Shown one piece after another: positions 55,935 through 64,000 of a stretch of 64,000 bases of DNA (position 1 is the stretch's first letter; every line of letters starts with the position of its first letter). Under the pieces are notes generated by a model that was given only the letters and a program-made list of their open reading frames with translations, was not told the DNA's origin and searched no databases. Origin of the DNA: Alkalihalophilus marmarensis DSM 21297 (GTDB taxonomy: Bacteria > Bacillota > Bacilli > Bacillales > Bacillaceae_D); contig NZ_ATAE01000008.1 in assembly GCF_000474275.2 (NCBI RefSeq), positions 62,001-126,000 of the forward strand, written 5' to 3'. Both the position numbers and the translations under genes were made by a program.

Positions 55935-58607
55935 TTATTCGTCTTCTTCTTCTCTTATGGAACTGCTGTTTGTTTCAACTTCTTCATCATCACCTGGTTC
56001 TTCAGGAGCAGGTGGAGTTTCTTCGTTCCCGGAACCATCGTTGTTATTCCCATTTCCATTTCCATTGCCGTTTCCGTTCCCGTTATTGCCATTGTTTCCG
56101 TTGTTATTTCCGTTATTGTTTCCTTCGTCTTCCTGATTGTTATCTTCTTCGTTTTCACCATCAGGATTTTGAGGCTCTTCTGTTTCTTCTTCCTCAATAG
56201 GTTCTTCCTCTAATTCTTCTTCCTCTTCAGCACCGTTAATTGTCACTTCAGCACTTGCAGGATCACTGCGTAAGCTTGAATTATCGTTTGACACGGCAGT
56301 TACTGTGAATCGGTACGTAGCACCTGGTTCGACATCTGATAAAATGAATTGCATATCAGATCCTTGTGCGACCGTTTGCGGGCTTGAACCGTTCACACTG
56401 AGCTGCAGATCAAATGTAACTGCATCACGTTGATTGCTCGGATAATCCCAGCTGACAATGACTTGATTTGAGCCTTCATCATAGCCTGCAGTCATATTTG
56501 ATGGTGCTTGCAAACGAATGAACTCTTCCGATACTCGAGTCGGCTCATTTCCTCGAACAAATAGTTCTTCTACAATTTCACTCCGTGGAGTAAATTCACT
56601 AGGCAGAAGTCCTGTTGAACGCTCAACTCCAATCCGTACCACTGAGTTAGGCTGTGTGAAGTCTGGAGTTTCTATGTTACTAGAAACCTCTTCCATTACC
56701 GCTTTAAAAATACGCTGAGCTAAGCGGCGGTCTTCTTGGGATTGAAGGTAATTGCCCTCATCATACTTTGTAAAACCAGCCCATACAGCTGCGGTATAGT
56801 TCGTTGTGTAGCCTGAGAACCATACATCAGGTACCCCGTCACGCGGGATGTTGTACTTAGTACGTGTGTCTTGTGCAAAGTTTGTTGTTCCTGTTTTACC
56901 TGCCATTGGGAGGCCTGGTATGTTGGCTATTGTGCCAGTACCGTCCGTTACAGCTGTTTTCAGCATATCTGTTACCATATACGCTGTGTAATCACTCATT
57001 GCTGCAGTCGGCTCAGGAGATGTATTGATCTCTCGACCGTCCGGGAAGACAATTTTACGCACTGTATGCGGCTTATTGTACGTCCCATTATTACCGAACG
57101 CTGCATAAGCTCCTGCAAGATCCATTGTAGAAAATCCAGTATTAAAACCGCCTAATCCATATGACTCCGGCATTGGGTCTTGATCAATTGGAATTCCTAA
57201 GCCTTGAGCAAAGTTAGCCGCACGATCCACTCCAACTTCCTGCAACGCTTTAACTGCTGGAACGTTTCGTGAGCGAGCCAGCGCACGGCGCATAGACATG
57301 GCACCTTCGTATGTACCGCCGAAATTGCCAAATTCTGTTCCATTACTGTACGTGTGCGCCTCATCTACTAGAACTTTTGCGGTTGACCATTGCAGGTATT
57401 CAATAGCCGGGCCGTAATCTAGGATCGGTTTAATTGTAGAGCCGGGCTGTCTTTCAATTTCAGTAGCATAGTTTAAGCCGCGCTGAATGCCTGTATCTTC
57501 TAATCCGCTTCCTATAGCTCGAATTTCACCAGTTTTTGTATCAAGCAGGGTAATCCCTGCTTGGAAAAATTCATTATCAGGAAAGTTTGAAATAAATTCA
57601 TCCGTTTGAAGCACTCGTTCAACATGCTCTTGTGCTTCAACATCTAAGGTTGTGTATACTCGTAATCCTGAATGGTATAAATCGTGAATCGAAATCCCAT
57701 CCATAGCTTCAATTTCAGAAACGATCTGATTGTAGAAGGCTTCATATGGATAGGCTTCACGCTTTCCCGAAGGATTTAATTGGTCTTCAATTGGAATAGC
57801 TTTAGCTTGAGCTGCTTCCTCACTTGTTACTTTGCCGTGCTGCTCCATTAAAGAAATAACTAAATTTCTGCGGCTTTCTGCAGCTTCAGGGTTTTGAGTG
57901 GGATCATAGAAGCTTGGACGTCTTGGGATCCCTGCTAATAATGCCGCATCTGCTAAAGTTAAATCTTGAATCGATTTATTGAAGTAGCTTTGAGATGCAG
58001 CTTCAACACCCCAGCCTCCAGAGCCGAGATAGATTTGGTTCATGTACATTTCAAGAATTTGATCTTTTGAATATTTTTGTTCAAGTTTAACAGCTAAATA
58101 CTGTTCTTGGACTTTTCGTGTTAATTGCTTCTGCTCATTTAAGAATAAATTCTTAACAAGCTGCTGTGTAATTGTACTAGCTCCCTCAGCTCCGAAACCA
58201 TCTGTTACGTTGGCGGCTAAGGCTCCAAACATACGTCGGACATCAATACCAAAATGATCATAGAAGCGAATATCTTCAACGGCGATAAAGGCATCTTCTA
58301 GTACTTGTGGTGCATCTTGAATACTAATATTGATTCTTCGTTCTGAGGAATCAAGCTGGGAAACAAATTCATCATTTTTATCATGGATGATTAATGCTTG
58401 AGATAACTGCAAACGTTCTTCATCAAGCGGCGGTGCTCCTTGAATCATCACAAATGCTGTAATTCCTCCGCCAAGAATCGCTAGAATCCCTAGCGTCATA
58501 ATCGCAATTGCAATTTTTTTAAACAAACCTTTTCTAGGCTTTTTATCTTTTTTCTTTGTTTGACGTGCTTGACGACGGCCAGCTCGTGTGTTTTGTTCTT
58601 CTGACAT
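55935..58607 (-). CDS. ponA: Penicillin-binding protein 1 (bifunctional class A)
   Basis: PonA polymerises and cross-links peptidoglycan. The 890-residue protein has a basic cytoplasmic N-terminus and a membrane helix at about 30-52. The GT51 glycosyltransferase shows EDIRFYDHFGID and GASTITQQLVKN. The transpeptidase has PGSTIKP (SxxK), SRN and KTGTT, followed by a fibronectin type III domain near 700-795. The last 95 residues are low complexity: glutamate-rich, then a run of about 35 Asn/Gly residues, then an acidic end. It lies downstream of recU as in B. subtilis. AAAGGA precedes the ATG. Confidence 0.96.
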   Translation of the reverse strand: MSEEQNTRAGRRQARQTKKKDKKPRKGLFKKIAIAIMTLGILAILGGGITAFVMIQGAPPLDEERLQLSQALIIHDKNDEFVSQLDSSERRINISIQDAPQVLEDAFIAVEDIRFYDHFGIDVRRMFGALAANVTDGFGAEGASTITQQLVKNLFLNEQKQLTRKVQEQYLAVKLEQKYSKDQILEMYMNQIYLGSGGWGVEAASQSYFNKSIQDLTLADAALLAGIPRRPSFYDPTQNPEAAESRRNLVISLMEQHGKVTSEEAAQAKAIPIEDQLNPSGKREAYPYEAFYNQIVSEIEAMDGISIHDLYHSGLRVYTTLDVEAQEHVERVLQTDEFISNFPDNEFFQAGITLLDTKTGEIRAIGSGLEDTGIQRGLNYATEIERQPGSTIKPILDYGPAIEYLQWSTAKVLVDEAHTYSNGTEFGNFGGTYEGAMSMRRALARSRNVPAVKALQEVGVDRAANFAQGLGIPIDQDPMPESYGLGGFNTGFSTMDLAGAYAAFGNNGTYNKPHTVRKIVFPDGREINTSPEPTAAMSDYTAYMVTDMLKTAVTDGTGTIANIPGLPMAGKTGTTNFAQDTRTKYNIPRDGVPDVWFSGYTTNYTAAVWAGFTKYDEGNYLQSQEDRRLAQRIFKAVMEEVSSNIETPDFTQPNSVVRIGVERSTGLLPSEFTPRSEIVEELFVRGNEPTRVSEEFIRLQAPSNMTAGYDEGSNQVIVSWDYPSNQRDAVTFDLQLSVNGSSPQTVAQGSDMQFILSDVEPGATYRFTVTAVSNDNSSLRSDPASAEVTINGAEEEEELEEEPIEEEETEEPQNPDGENEEDNNQEDEGNNNGNNNGNNGNNGNGNGNGNGNGNNNDGSGNEETPPAPEEPGDDEEVETNSSSIREEEDE

Positions 58608-58702
58608 CGCAATCTTCCTTTCTATGCATGTTTAACCTTATTCATGCTAACCTTATGCAACTTAACTCTTTTCACTTAAATCAGTATTGCACTCGCTGCT
58701 TT

Positions 58703-59314
58703 TTACGAGAAGTAAACTTCATCAACGATTGGCAGGTAATCAATGCGTGGATGATATCCTATTTTAATCAAATGTCCATATCTTTCAACATCGGACTTTC
58801 GTATTGATTTTCTTGAATCAGCCATTTGTTCATAAAATTGAATTAAATGCGTGGCATCTAATAAATACACTTCGTCTGTAGTTGAAAAGCGTAATAGTAT
58901 GAAACAGATGCCTTGTTGTGATAATACTTCTTTCATATGTTTCACTTGGTGATCGTGAAAATTTTTCAAAGGAAAAGACGTTTTGTTTTTTGTTTCCTTT
59001 GCTTCAAAATCAATATATCTACCTTTGTATACGCCGTTATAGTCAGTAGTAGAGGCTTGCTTAAAATATGCTTCCTTTATGACAGCAGCACTTCTTTTTG
59101 GATAATCTACTTTTACGATCTGAACGGGAGTAGGTTTCTTATGAATGACAGCTTTACCTGTCTCTAGATACCATTCATTTGTTGTATTTATATCCTCCTC
59201 TAAAGTCATCCCTCGATTACTGTAGGTTATTTCGTTTGTTTTCTTTGGCAGCTTCCTGCTCTTTGGCGAAGTCTCAAATCGTTTTCCATTTGGATACCGG
59301 ATTGTCATCTTCAT
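58703..59314 (-). CDS. recU: Holliday junction resolvase RecU
   Basis: RecU cleaves Holliday junctions and modulates RecA during recombination and chromosome segregation. The 203-residue protein has [39 protein letters not shown] and the metal-site [13 protein letters not shown] (D-x-E-x-K). ATG 59314 is about five bases after AAAGG; a GTG three bases upstream is in frame. It forms an operon with ponA (95-base gap) and is divergent from yppC. Confidence 0.96.
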   Translation of the reverse strand: MKMTIRYPNGKRFETSPKSRKLPKKTNEITYSNRGMTLEEDINTTNEWYLETGKAVIHKKPTPVQIVKVDYPKRSAAVIKEAYFKQASTTDYNGVYKGRYIDFEAKETKNKTSFPLKNFHDHQVKHMKEVLSQQGICFILLRFSTTDEVYLLDATHLIQFYEQMADSRKSIRKSDVERYGHLIKIGYHPRIDYLPIVDEVYFS

Positions 59315-59348
59315 CACAACCTTTGTTCATCATCATGTAAGAACATGC

Positions 59349-59408
59349 ATGGAATCAAAAATATGGTAAAAGCTAGTAGGGAGATTCCATCACACAATCT
59401 TACCATAT
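59349..59408. promoter_or_regulatory. Interleaved inverted repeats between recU and yppC
   Basis: ATGGAATC (59349-59356) is complementary to GATTCCAT (59383-59390), and ATATGGTAA (59361-59369) to TTACCATAT (59400-59408). The two pairs are interleaved rather than nested. They could be a double operator for the divergent genes or, in RNA from the recU side, an H-type pseudoknot. Confidence 0.5.
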
Positions 59409-59513
59409 CTTATAATGAACTGGGTAGATAGTAATTTTGGATGTTATGTGACAAATAAAACGTATGATACCAAGATGAAAAGATCCTATGAAATCGAAAG
59501 CAGGATAAAATTT

Positions 59514-60467
59514 ATGACTATTTCTACGAATGAACTTCAATTAATAAAGAAGACTGTTGAGAAATATAACAAAGATAATATTAGTCGAACAAAAGCATAT
59601 GAACGCTTTTATGAGAGAAACCCAGAGATTAGATGGGCAATGCTTGCGGGAATTGTTTCTAGAAATGCAGGCTGGAATATGACGGATTTATCGAGTAAAT
59701 GGTTTCAAGGTATTCTTGACAAAAACTCTCGTGCTACTATTTTTGCCATGTACGAGCGAGCAAATTGGATCATTTTTCAAGACGCTTACCCACAACTTCT
59801 ACTATATGAATGGGCGAAGAAAAAACAACTACCCGTTTTTGAACAATTAAAGACATTTCACGTCTCCGAATTTATGAGACAGGAATGGAAAATATTTTGG
59901 GAAGCAAGGGATGAAGTGAGATTATGTACTTCCTTAATTATTAATGAACAACAATTGTTAGAGTTAGAAGTAATGAGCAGCGGTCTTTTTCAAAAAAATG
60001 TGTTCCATACATTGCGCTATCAATTGGAGGAATATGCGCATTTCAGCTATGTTCTTCTACCCACGTTGAACGGATCCATTTATGGTCAGTATGTCCGAAA
60101 TTTTACTCATGTTAATCAACGAATTGAACTGGGAAAAAGGTTGGCGATGATTTTATTTCACCCTGTAGTTCATCAAGATATCTTACAATTCACGCGAAAA
60201 GTTGAACATACTGGTTCAAGAAGAGACTATGAGCGAATATGTGATATCACATCCCCTAATACAAGCCCTATGCTGCGCGTTTTACATCCGGTCTATCATC
60301 ATAAGCCATCTAAAGGACTAGATTGGTTTTACTCGAGGAAGCCGCTAACTCCTCTATTTAAGCGGGTAAAAGAAACAAGACCTGAGGAAATCAGGGAATG
60401 GGTCCATACGAAGAGGGTAGAACTTTATTGGATTTATAAGTGGGGGCAAAAATTTATGCATAAATAA
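59514..60467 (+). CDS. yppC: YppC family protein (DUF2515)
   Basis: The protein matches YppC/DUF2515, found beside recU in Bacillus; its function is unknown. Recognisable parts are NPEIRWAMLAGIVSRNAGWNMTDL, FMRQEWKIFWEARDEVRLCTSLIINEQ and the C-terminal SKGLDWFYSRKPL. The frame is open from ATG 59415, but that codon overlaps a TATAAT at 59411-59416. ATG 59514, eight bases after AGGA, gives 317 residues and fits the family better. It contains no signal peptide. Confidence 0.82.
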   Translation: MTISTNELQLIKKTVEKYNKDNISRTKAYERFYERNPEIRWAMLAGIVSRNAGWNMTDLSSKWFQGILDKNSRATIFAMYERANWIIFQDAYPQLLLYEWAKKKQLPVFEQLKTFHVSEFMRQEWKIFWEARDEVRLCTSLIINEQQLLELEVMSSGLFQKNVFHTLRYQLEEYAHFSYVLLPTLNGSIYGQYVRNFTHVNQRIELGKRLAMILFHPVVHQDILQFTRKVEHTGSRRDYERICDITSPNTSPMLRVLHPVYHHKPSKGLDWFYSRKPLTPLFKRVKETRPEEIREWVHTKRVELYWIYKWGQKFMHK

Positions 60468-60506
60468 AAGCCAAGTTCGCTTATGGGAACTCGGCTTTTG
60501 CTTTTA
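60466..60506. terminator. Bidirectional terminator between yppC and sspM
   Basis: AAAAGCC-AGTTC pairs with GAACT-GGCTTTT with one A/C mismatch, flanked by A-rich and T-rich sides, so it can serve yppC and the convergent sspM. Confidence 0.82.
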
Positions 60507-60512
60507 TCTTGC

Positions 60513-60638
60513 TTACTCGGCAGGACGATTAGGTCCTCCTAATTTTTTATCTCCAGTATAACCAGAATCTTTTTGGTGTTCTCTTTTTGGTGCTTGGTCT
60601 TTTTGGTTCAGTTTTTTATTCGTGTTATTTTGGTGCAT
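60513..60638 (-). CDS. sspM: Small acid-soluble spore protein M-like
   Basis: A 41-codon minus-strand ORF starts ATG after AAGGAGGG. Its C-terminal DKKLGGPNRPAE is nearly identical to the end of B. subtilis SspM (DKKLGGPNRPST), a minor forespore small acid-soluble protein. The rest is lysine- and glutamine-rich, as in that protein. CATACTA at plus 60658-60664, 20 bases upstream of the start, is a full sigma-G -10; the -35 is weak (ACATC at 17 bp). Confidence 0.85.
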   Translation of the reverse strand: MHQNNTNKKLNQKDQAPKREHQKDSGYTGDKKLGGPNRPAE

Positions 60639-60856
60639 GCTAATCCCTCCTTAAAAATAGTATGCCTATGATCAATAATTAGATGTACAACCCGCATAAA
60701 GTTTTACACGTATCGTCAAAATTAGACGACTATAATCTCTGCGTGTATTTTTTTAACCTTCTTTGCCGAAAGGATTCTAGTTTTGTCATCATGCAGGTTT
60801 AGAGAAGATAAAGAACGAATTTTCAACTTAGAACTTTAAACGGGAGGGGACGTCTT

Positions 60857-61417
60857 ATGGAAATGACGATGAAAACAAAAGAGGTTTCAGAGCAGTTAGG
60901 GGTAAATCCGACAACCATTCAACGCTGGATGAAGTTCTTTAATATTCACTGTGAGACAAATGAACATGGTCACTACTTTTTTACCGATGAACAGCTTGTT
61001 GTATTAAAAACAATCCAAGCGCAGCTTCAAGAAGGCAAAAAAATGAAAGAAGTGGACTTAAGTGAATACTCATCGCTCATTTCTAAGAGTCCATCAACGG
61101 ATACAAAGATCCAAAAGCAAACTAAAGCAGTAAACGTCCATGCTGGGGTATATGAAGAAAAGCTTGAAAATGTGCTGAAACGAGTAGAGGACCTTGAGGC
61201 TGAACTTTCTAAAAAAGCAGATGAAGTGGTAAGTTATCAATTATTAAAGCACCGTTCGGAAATTGAGAATATGATGAAAATGCTTCAAAAGCTAGAGGCT
61301 AGGATTGATAAAATGGAGGAAAAAGTAACACCAGACGAGGAAGTGGAATTGCCGGTTGCAGCTGGCGCAGAACCGAAAAGAAAGTGGAGGTCGTTTAAGC
61401 AGATGTTTTCCTTTTAA
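60857..61417 (+). CDS. racA: Chromosome-anchoring protein RacA
   Basis: RacA binds centromere-like sites near oriC and tethers the chromosome to the DivIVA-marked pole during sporulation. The 186-residue protein has a MerR-like helix-turn-helix at the N-terminus (TKEVSEQLGVNPTTIQRWMKFF). A central coiled coil follows (EEKLENVLKRVEDLEAELSK, IENMMKMLQKLEARIDKMEE), with KADEVVSYQLLKHRSEIE matching B. subtilis RacA, and a basic C-terminus KRKWRSFKQMF. GGGAGGGG precedes the ATG. In B. subtilis racA is at another locus. Confidence 0.88.
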   Translation: MEMTMKTKEVSEQLGVNPTTIQRWMKFFNIHCETNEHGHYFFTDEQLVVLKTIQAQLQEGKKMKEVDLSEYSSLISKSPSTDTKIQKQTKAVNVHAGVYEEKLENVLKRVEDLEAELSKKADEVVSYQLLKHRSEIENMMKMLQKLEARIDKMEEKVTPDEEVELPVAAGAEPKRKWRSFKQMFSF

Positions 61418-61459
61418 CCCTTATCGTCATTTGCTATGATAAGGGAGAGGTGAGGAAGA

Positions 61460-61852
61460 ATGCTTTCCAAAGAAGAATTAGATTTAAAAACATACAACCA
61501 AGACCTTCTTCGTCTAAATGAAGAAGCAGAATCTTATTATATAAATCAGGTTCGAAAAGAAGGATATGAACCTGATTTTTTTGGTGTGGTAAAACCATTT
61601 GCTGATCGCGTGAAAGAAACAAGCGAAAATTGGAAGCCGCTTGCAGAAGCGTTTGTGTTGAAAACAAAGCCTAAGCATTTATATCCGATCCAAATCACTC
61701 ACACGTTTGATAACTTAGAAGTGGTGGCGATTAAATCCTTTTATCCAAAAACAGGGTTGAAAAAGCAAATTGAAACCTTTAAATCGGTTGCGTTTGTCCT
61801 CAATCAGTTAAATCAATTGCTCGATGAACAACAGGATACAACCCATCATTAA
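61460..61852 (+). CDS. yppE: YppE family protein (DUF1798)
   Basis: The 130-residue protein is a helical-bundle YppE/DUF1798 member (LRLNEEAESYYINQVRKEGYEPDFFGVVKPFADRV region); B. subtilis yppE lies in the same neighbourhood as recU. Function unknown. It has GGAGAGGTGAGG before the ATG and ends 25 bases before the rhodanese gene, so the two may be co-transcribed. Confidence 0.88.
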   Translation: MLSKEELDLKTYNQDLLRLNEEAESYYINQVRKEGYEPDFFGVVKPFADRVKETSENWKPLAEAFVLKTKPKHLYPIQITHTFDNLEVVAIKSFYPKTGLKKQIETFKSVAFVLNQLNQLLDEQQDTTHH

Positions 61853-61877
61853 AAAGACGGTAAGGAGCTGGATACAG

Positions 61878-62729
61878 ATGAATCAAAACCTGCCATTTAT
61901 TAAAACAGCTAAAGAGGTCAAAAGCTTAATAGAGGATGGGGCTTCGCTCCGTTTAATTGATTGCAGAACAAAGCTTGGTGACCCAAGTGATGGTCTCAGA
62001 AGGTATGAAGAAAGTCATCTTCCTAATGCGGCTTACTTGGATCTTGAAGGGGATCTGACTGGCGAGAAAGGAGAGCATGGCGGCAGACATCCATTGCCAA
62101 CGCCTGAAGCACTAGGGGAGATGTTCAGCCGCTTAGGAATTGACCAAGAAACAATGGTCGTTGCGTATGATGATGAGGGCGGTGCATTTGCTTCTAGACT
62201 GTGGTGGATGTTATCTTATGTCGGCCATGAAAACGTCTATATATTAAATGGCGGATTTAAAGAGTGGATGGAGAACGGCTTTCCTGTTACAAAAGAAATA
62301 CCTGTTTTCACAAGGAAGGACTTTTCTGTAAATGTACAGCCGCATATGACGATTTCAAAAGAAGAAGTAGTAGCCGCATCGCTTAATGATGCTATTTTGA
62401 TTGACTCTAGGGAGCTTGCAAGGTATCAAGGGATTTCAGAGCCTGTTGATAAGAAAGCGGGCCGGATTCCAGGGGCGGTTCATGGCTTCTGGAAGGAAAA
62501 CTTAGATGAATCTGGAATGTGGAAAGATGAACATCGTTTAAGAGAACGTTTTGCTGATCTGCATTTTGATGAAGAAATTATCGTCTACTGTGGTTCTGGC
62601 GTCACGGCTTGCCCGAATATTCTAGCTCTAAAGGGCTTAGGGTATCAAAATGTAAAACTCTACCCAGGCAGCTGGAGTGATTGGATCACCTATCCGGATG
62701 CCCCGATAGAAAAAGAACCGCAATCATAA
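61878..62729 (+). CDS. Thiosulfate/3-mercaptopyruvate sulfurtransferase (two rhodanese domains)
   Basis: The 283-residue protein has two rhodanese domains: an inactive N-terminal one (LIDCRTKLGDPSDGLRRYEESHLPNA) and a C-terminal one with the catalytic cysteine loop YCGSGVTACPN near residue 235. This is the SseA / TST layout. It moves sulfane sulfur to thiophilic acceptors; the substrate is not certain. ATG 61878 follows TAAGGAG by ten bases; 18 upstream in-frame codons overlap yppE and are unlikely. Confidence 0.92.
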   Translation: MNQNLPFIKTAKEVKSLIEDGASLRLIDCRTKLGDPSDGLRRYEESHLPNAAYLDLEGDLTGEKGEHGGRHPLPTPEALGEMFSRLGIDQETMVVAYDDEGGAFASRLWWMLSYVGHENVYILNGGFKEWMENGFPVTKEIPVFTRKDFSVNVQPHMTISKEEVVAASLNDAILIDSRELARYQGISEPVDKKAGRIPGAVHGFWKENLDESGMWKDEHRLRERFADLHFDEEIIVYCGSGVTACPNILALKGLGYQNVKLYPGSWSDWITYPDAPIEKEPQS

Positions 62730-62748
62730 AATTGCGGTTCTTTTTTTT
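62713..62748. terminator. Bidirectional terminator after the rhodanese gene
   Basis: A perfect 12-bp stem AAGAACCGCAAT / ATTGCGGTTCTT with a six-base loop is followed by Ts on the plus strand and by an A/T-rich side on the minus strand. The convergent channel gene ends inside its T-tract. Confidence 0.9.
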
Positions 62749-63358
62749 AGTTTGCTGGCTGTTCAATTTTGCGGTGTGGAAGCTGCCACTGATAATGGAC
62801 GGATAACATTCTAAGTACAACCATTACAATAAATACCAGCCACAGCCCGATTGTTCCGGTTACTAAATTAAGACCGATCGCGAGACCTGCAATCAATGTC
62901 CAGCCAATATAAATTTCTTTTCGCAAGAATAATGGTTTTCTGCCTGCTAATACATCTCTAATCATGCCGCCCCCTGTTCCTGTGAGCGCTGCAGCGACAA
63001 GAACGGCACTTAGCGGATGACCCATTTCTGTGGCATACATGGCCCCTTGAATGGCAAAAGCAGCAAGGCCCATCGCATCAAACAGGATACCGAATTTCAG
63101 CCATCTGTTAATCCAAAGGGAAGGGAAAATAAAGGCAACAGTCATAACAATAATAGCAATTGTGAATAAAGTCCCTTGATCCCAAAGTGCTGACACAGGC
63201 ACCCCGATAAGCAGGTTACGAATTGCTCCGCCGCCAAAAGCGGTGACAAGGCCGAGGATATATACTCCCATTAAGTCGTAATCTTCCTCCATTGCGACAA
63301 TGACGCCACTCAGTGCAAAGGCGACGGTCCCAATAACATTTAACACATCAAACGTCAT
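62747..63358 (-). CDS. TRIC-type cation channel family protein (UPF0126)
   Basis: The 203-residue protein has seven hydrophobic segments in two similar halves, with the family motifs GLVTAFGGGAIRNLLIG and AAALTGTGGGMIRDVLAG in equivalent places. UPF0126 proteins are bacterial homologues of trimeric intracellular cation channels; ion specificity is not known here. ATG 63358 follows GGGGG by eight bases. The 18 upstream in-frame codons are hydrophilic and unlike the family. Confidence 0.9.
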   Translation of the reverse strand: MTFDVLNVIGTVAFALSGVIVAMEEDYDLMGVYILGLVTAFGGGAIRNLLIGVPVSALWDQGTLFTIAIIVMTVAFIFPSLWINRWLKFGILFDAMGLAAFAIQGAMYATEMGHPLSAVLVAAALTGTGGGMIRDVLAGRKPLFLRKEIYIGWTLIAGLAIGLNLVTGTIGLWLVFIVMVVLRMLSVHYQWQLPHRKIEQPAN

Positions 63359-63435
63359 AGTAATGCCCCCATAGTAAAGCTCCTTTGTGTGAATTCTCGG
63401 TGCAGTATGCATCTCTTTATTGCATCACATAAATC

Positions 63436-63466
63436 AAGGGTTTGGTTCAAACTGAACCAAACCCTT
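63436..63466. terminator. Perfect hairpin between two minus-strand genes
   Basis: AAGGGTTTGGTTCA / TGAACCAAACCCTT is a 14-bp perfect stem with a three-base loop, 25 bases downstream of the small membrane protein gene. Neither strand has a clear T-tract (minus side: GATTTATG), so it may be a weak terminator or an RNA-stabilising hairpin. Confidence 0.55.
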
Positions 63467-63490
63467 AAATCAAACTTTCGTGCGTTCTTA

Positions 63491-63694
63491 TTAGCCGTTA
63501 TCACGGAATGATAGAAAGATCATAAAAGCAAGAGTTACAATTGAAAGTGCAGTTAGCGCCCCAGTGATTAAACCAGATGGTTCAGCATGTGCAGCATCTT
63601 CTGCAGCACCGCCGCCTGCTGCTAAAATAGCTTGCGCTCCCATGAATAATGATGTTAATAAGATCGTTGTCATTAATGCTAGTTTTTTAAACAT
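63491..63694 (-). CDS. Small exported alanine-rich membrane protein, 67 aa
   Basis: The 67-residue protein has a cleavable-looking signal (FKKLALMTTILLTSLFMGAQAILA), a short Ala/Gly/Glu-rich linker (AAGGGAAEDAAHAEPSG) and a C-terminal membrane helix (LITGALTALSIVTLAFMIFL) ending FRDNG. It is a tiny single-span or hairpin membrane protein. I do not recognise the family. GAGGAGGG lies six bases before ATG 63694. It has a strong promoter with an approximately 80-base leader, suggesting high expression. Confidence 0.75.
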   Translation of the reverse strand: MFKKLALMTTILLTSLFMGAQAILAAGGGAAEDAAHAEPSGLITGALTALSIVTLAFMIFLSFRDNG

Positions 63695-63783
63695 ATTCGA
63701 CCCTCCTCTAATAGATAAACCATAGTAGAAACACATATATCGATCTATGTATGACGAATAGGTCATACTCGTTCGTCCACTTT

Positions 63784-63812
63784 ATTATAGTGGCGCTCTA
63801 AAAAATAATCAA
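63784..63812 (-). promoter_or_regulatory. Promoter of the 67-aa membrane protein
   Basis: On the minus strand: TTGATT, 17 bp, TATAAT. The leader downstream contains a GTATGAC/GTCATAC hairpin before the ribosome-binding site. Confidence 0.8.
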
Positions 63813-64000
63813 CAAGCAATCGCTTACCAAAGCTGTATGCAACGGATGAATGTTACTGAGGATGCTGAAAGAAAGAGAAAGATGATTGTTCGCTACATAT
63901 AGGGGTTCGCAAAAATAAGAGCATATGGTAAGATGATGAAGATATTAATGTATGTATGTGCGTTTTAAAGAGTTGTTAAAAATGTTATTGAATGTGTTAT
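63813..64000. other. Window end, no gene seen
   Basis: No supported ORF. A possible plus-strand promoter (TTCGCA at 63906-63911, 17 bp, TAAGAT at 63929-63934 with TGG before it) may serve a gene beyond the window. Confidence 0.35.

Noticed and set aside
55597-56136. Plus-strand ORF of 179 codons spanning the dynA-ponA gap
   Set aside because: It is made of repeat copy C, the terminators and the antisense of the ponA low-complexity tail.
60731-60736. TATAAT upstream of racA as promoter
   Set aside because: No acceptable -35 at 16-18 bp and no extended -10, and it lies 120 bases from the gene; evidence too thin to list.

Overview
The window is a core chromosomal segment of a low-GC, endospore-forming Bacillaceae. 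It carries spoIVA, sspM, ypjB, racA, heptaprenyl (MK-7) synthase subunits, TRAP (mtrB) with a TRAP-type trp leader, and bacillithiol genes. Gene order follows the Bacillus subtilis spoIVA-to-recU region closely. Futalosine-pathway menaquinone genes in place of a pure isochorismate set suggest an alkaliphilic relative (Alkalihalobacillus/Halalkalibacter-like); the species is inference.

Layout. 1-6.7 kb: 3' end of spoIVA, mtrB, then hepS-menG-mqnP-ubiX-like-mqnA-hepT, a prenyl-quinone operon. 6.7-21.3 kb: ndk, cheR (with a textbook sigma-D promoter), and the aromatic supraoperon aroC-aroB-aroH / trpEDCFBA / hisC / tyrA-aroA, with a TRAP-binding leader of 11 (G/U)AG triplets and an attenuator before trpE. 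21.3-31.4 kb: a candidate small RNA, an unknown gene, ypiA, ypiB, ypiF, the menaquinol:cytochrome c reductase qcrABC, ypjA, ypjB, a YugP-type protease and a convergent YitT-family gene. 31.5-43.6 kb: ypjD, dapB, mgsA, bshB1, bshA, cca, birA, panBCD, a TPR protein and dinG. 43.8-55.5 kb: a degenerate metallo-beta-lactamase-like exported protein, an MTA/SAH-type deaminase, ypmA, ypmB, aspB, asnS, dnaD, nth, ypoC and a double dynamin (DynA). 55.9-64 kb: ponA and recU (minus), yppC, sspM (minus), racA, yppE, a rhodanese, a TRIC-type channel (minus) and a small alanine-rich membrane protein (minus).

How the genes fit together. MqnA takes chorismate from the aro genes next door; HepS/HepT supply the C35 side chain, MqnP attaches it, MenG methylates, and the product quinone feeds QcrABC. 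TRAP, encoded 10 kb upstream, should read the trp leader. Parts that differ from the B. subtilis order as I remember it (no hbs/folE before mtrB; extra genes at 3.3-5.7, 21.5, 29.8, 39.7, 43.8-46.0 and 52-55.5 kb) are where unusual biology is most likely. The strongest undescribed candidate is a ~97-nt RNA on the minus strand at 21.3-21.4 kb. It has a near-consensus promoter, an anti-Shine-Dalgarno loop and an intrinsic terminator. Others are a 15-bp tandem repeat carrying the ribosome-binding site of bshA, a structured terminator-ended leader before panBCD, and small ORFs with sigma-G-like promoters. No rRNA, tRNA, CRISPR array, prophage or intact insertion sequence was seen.
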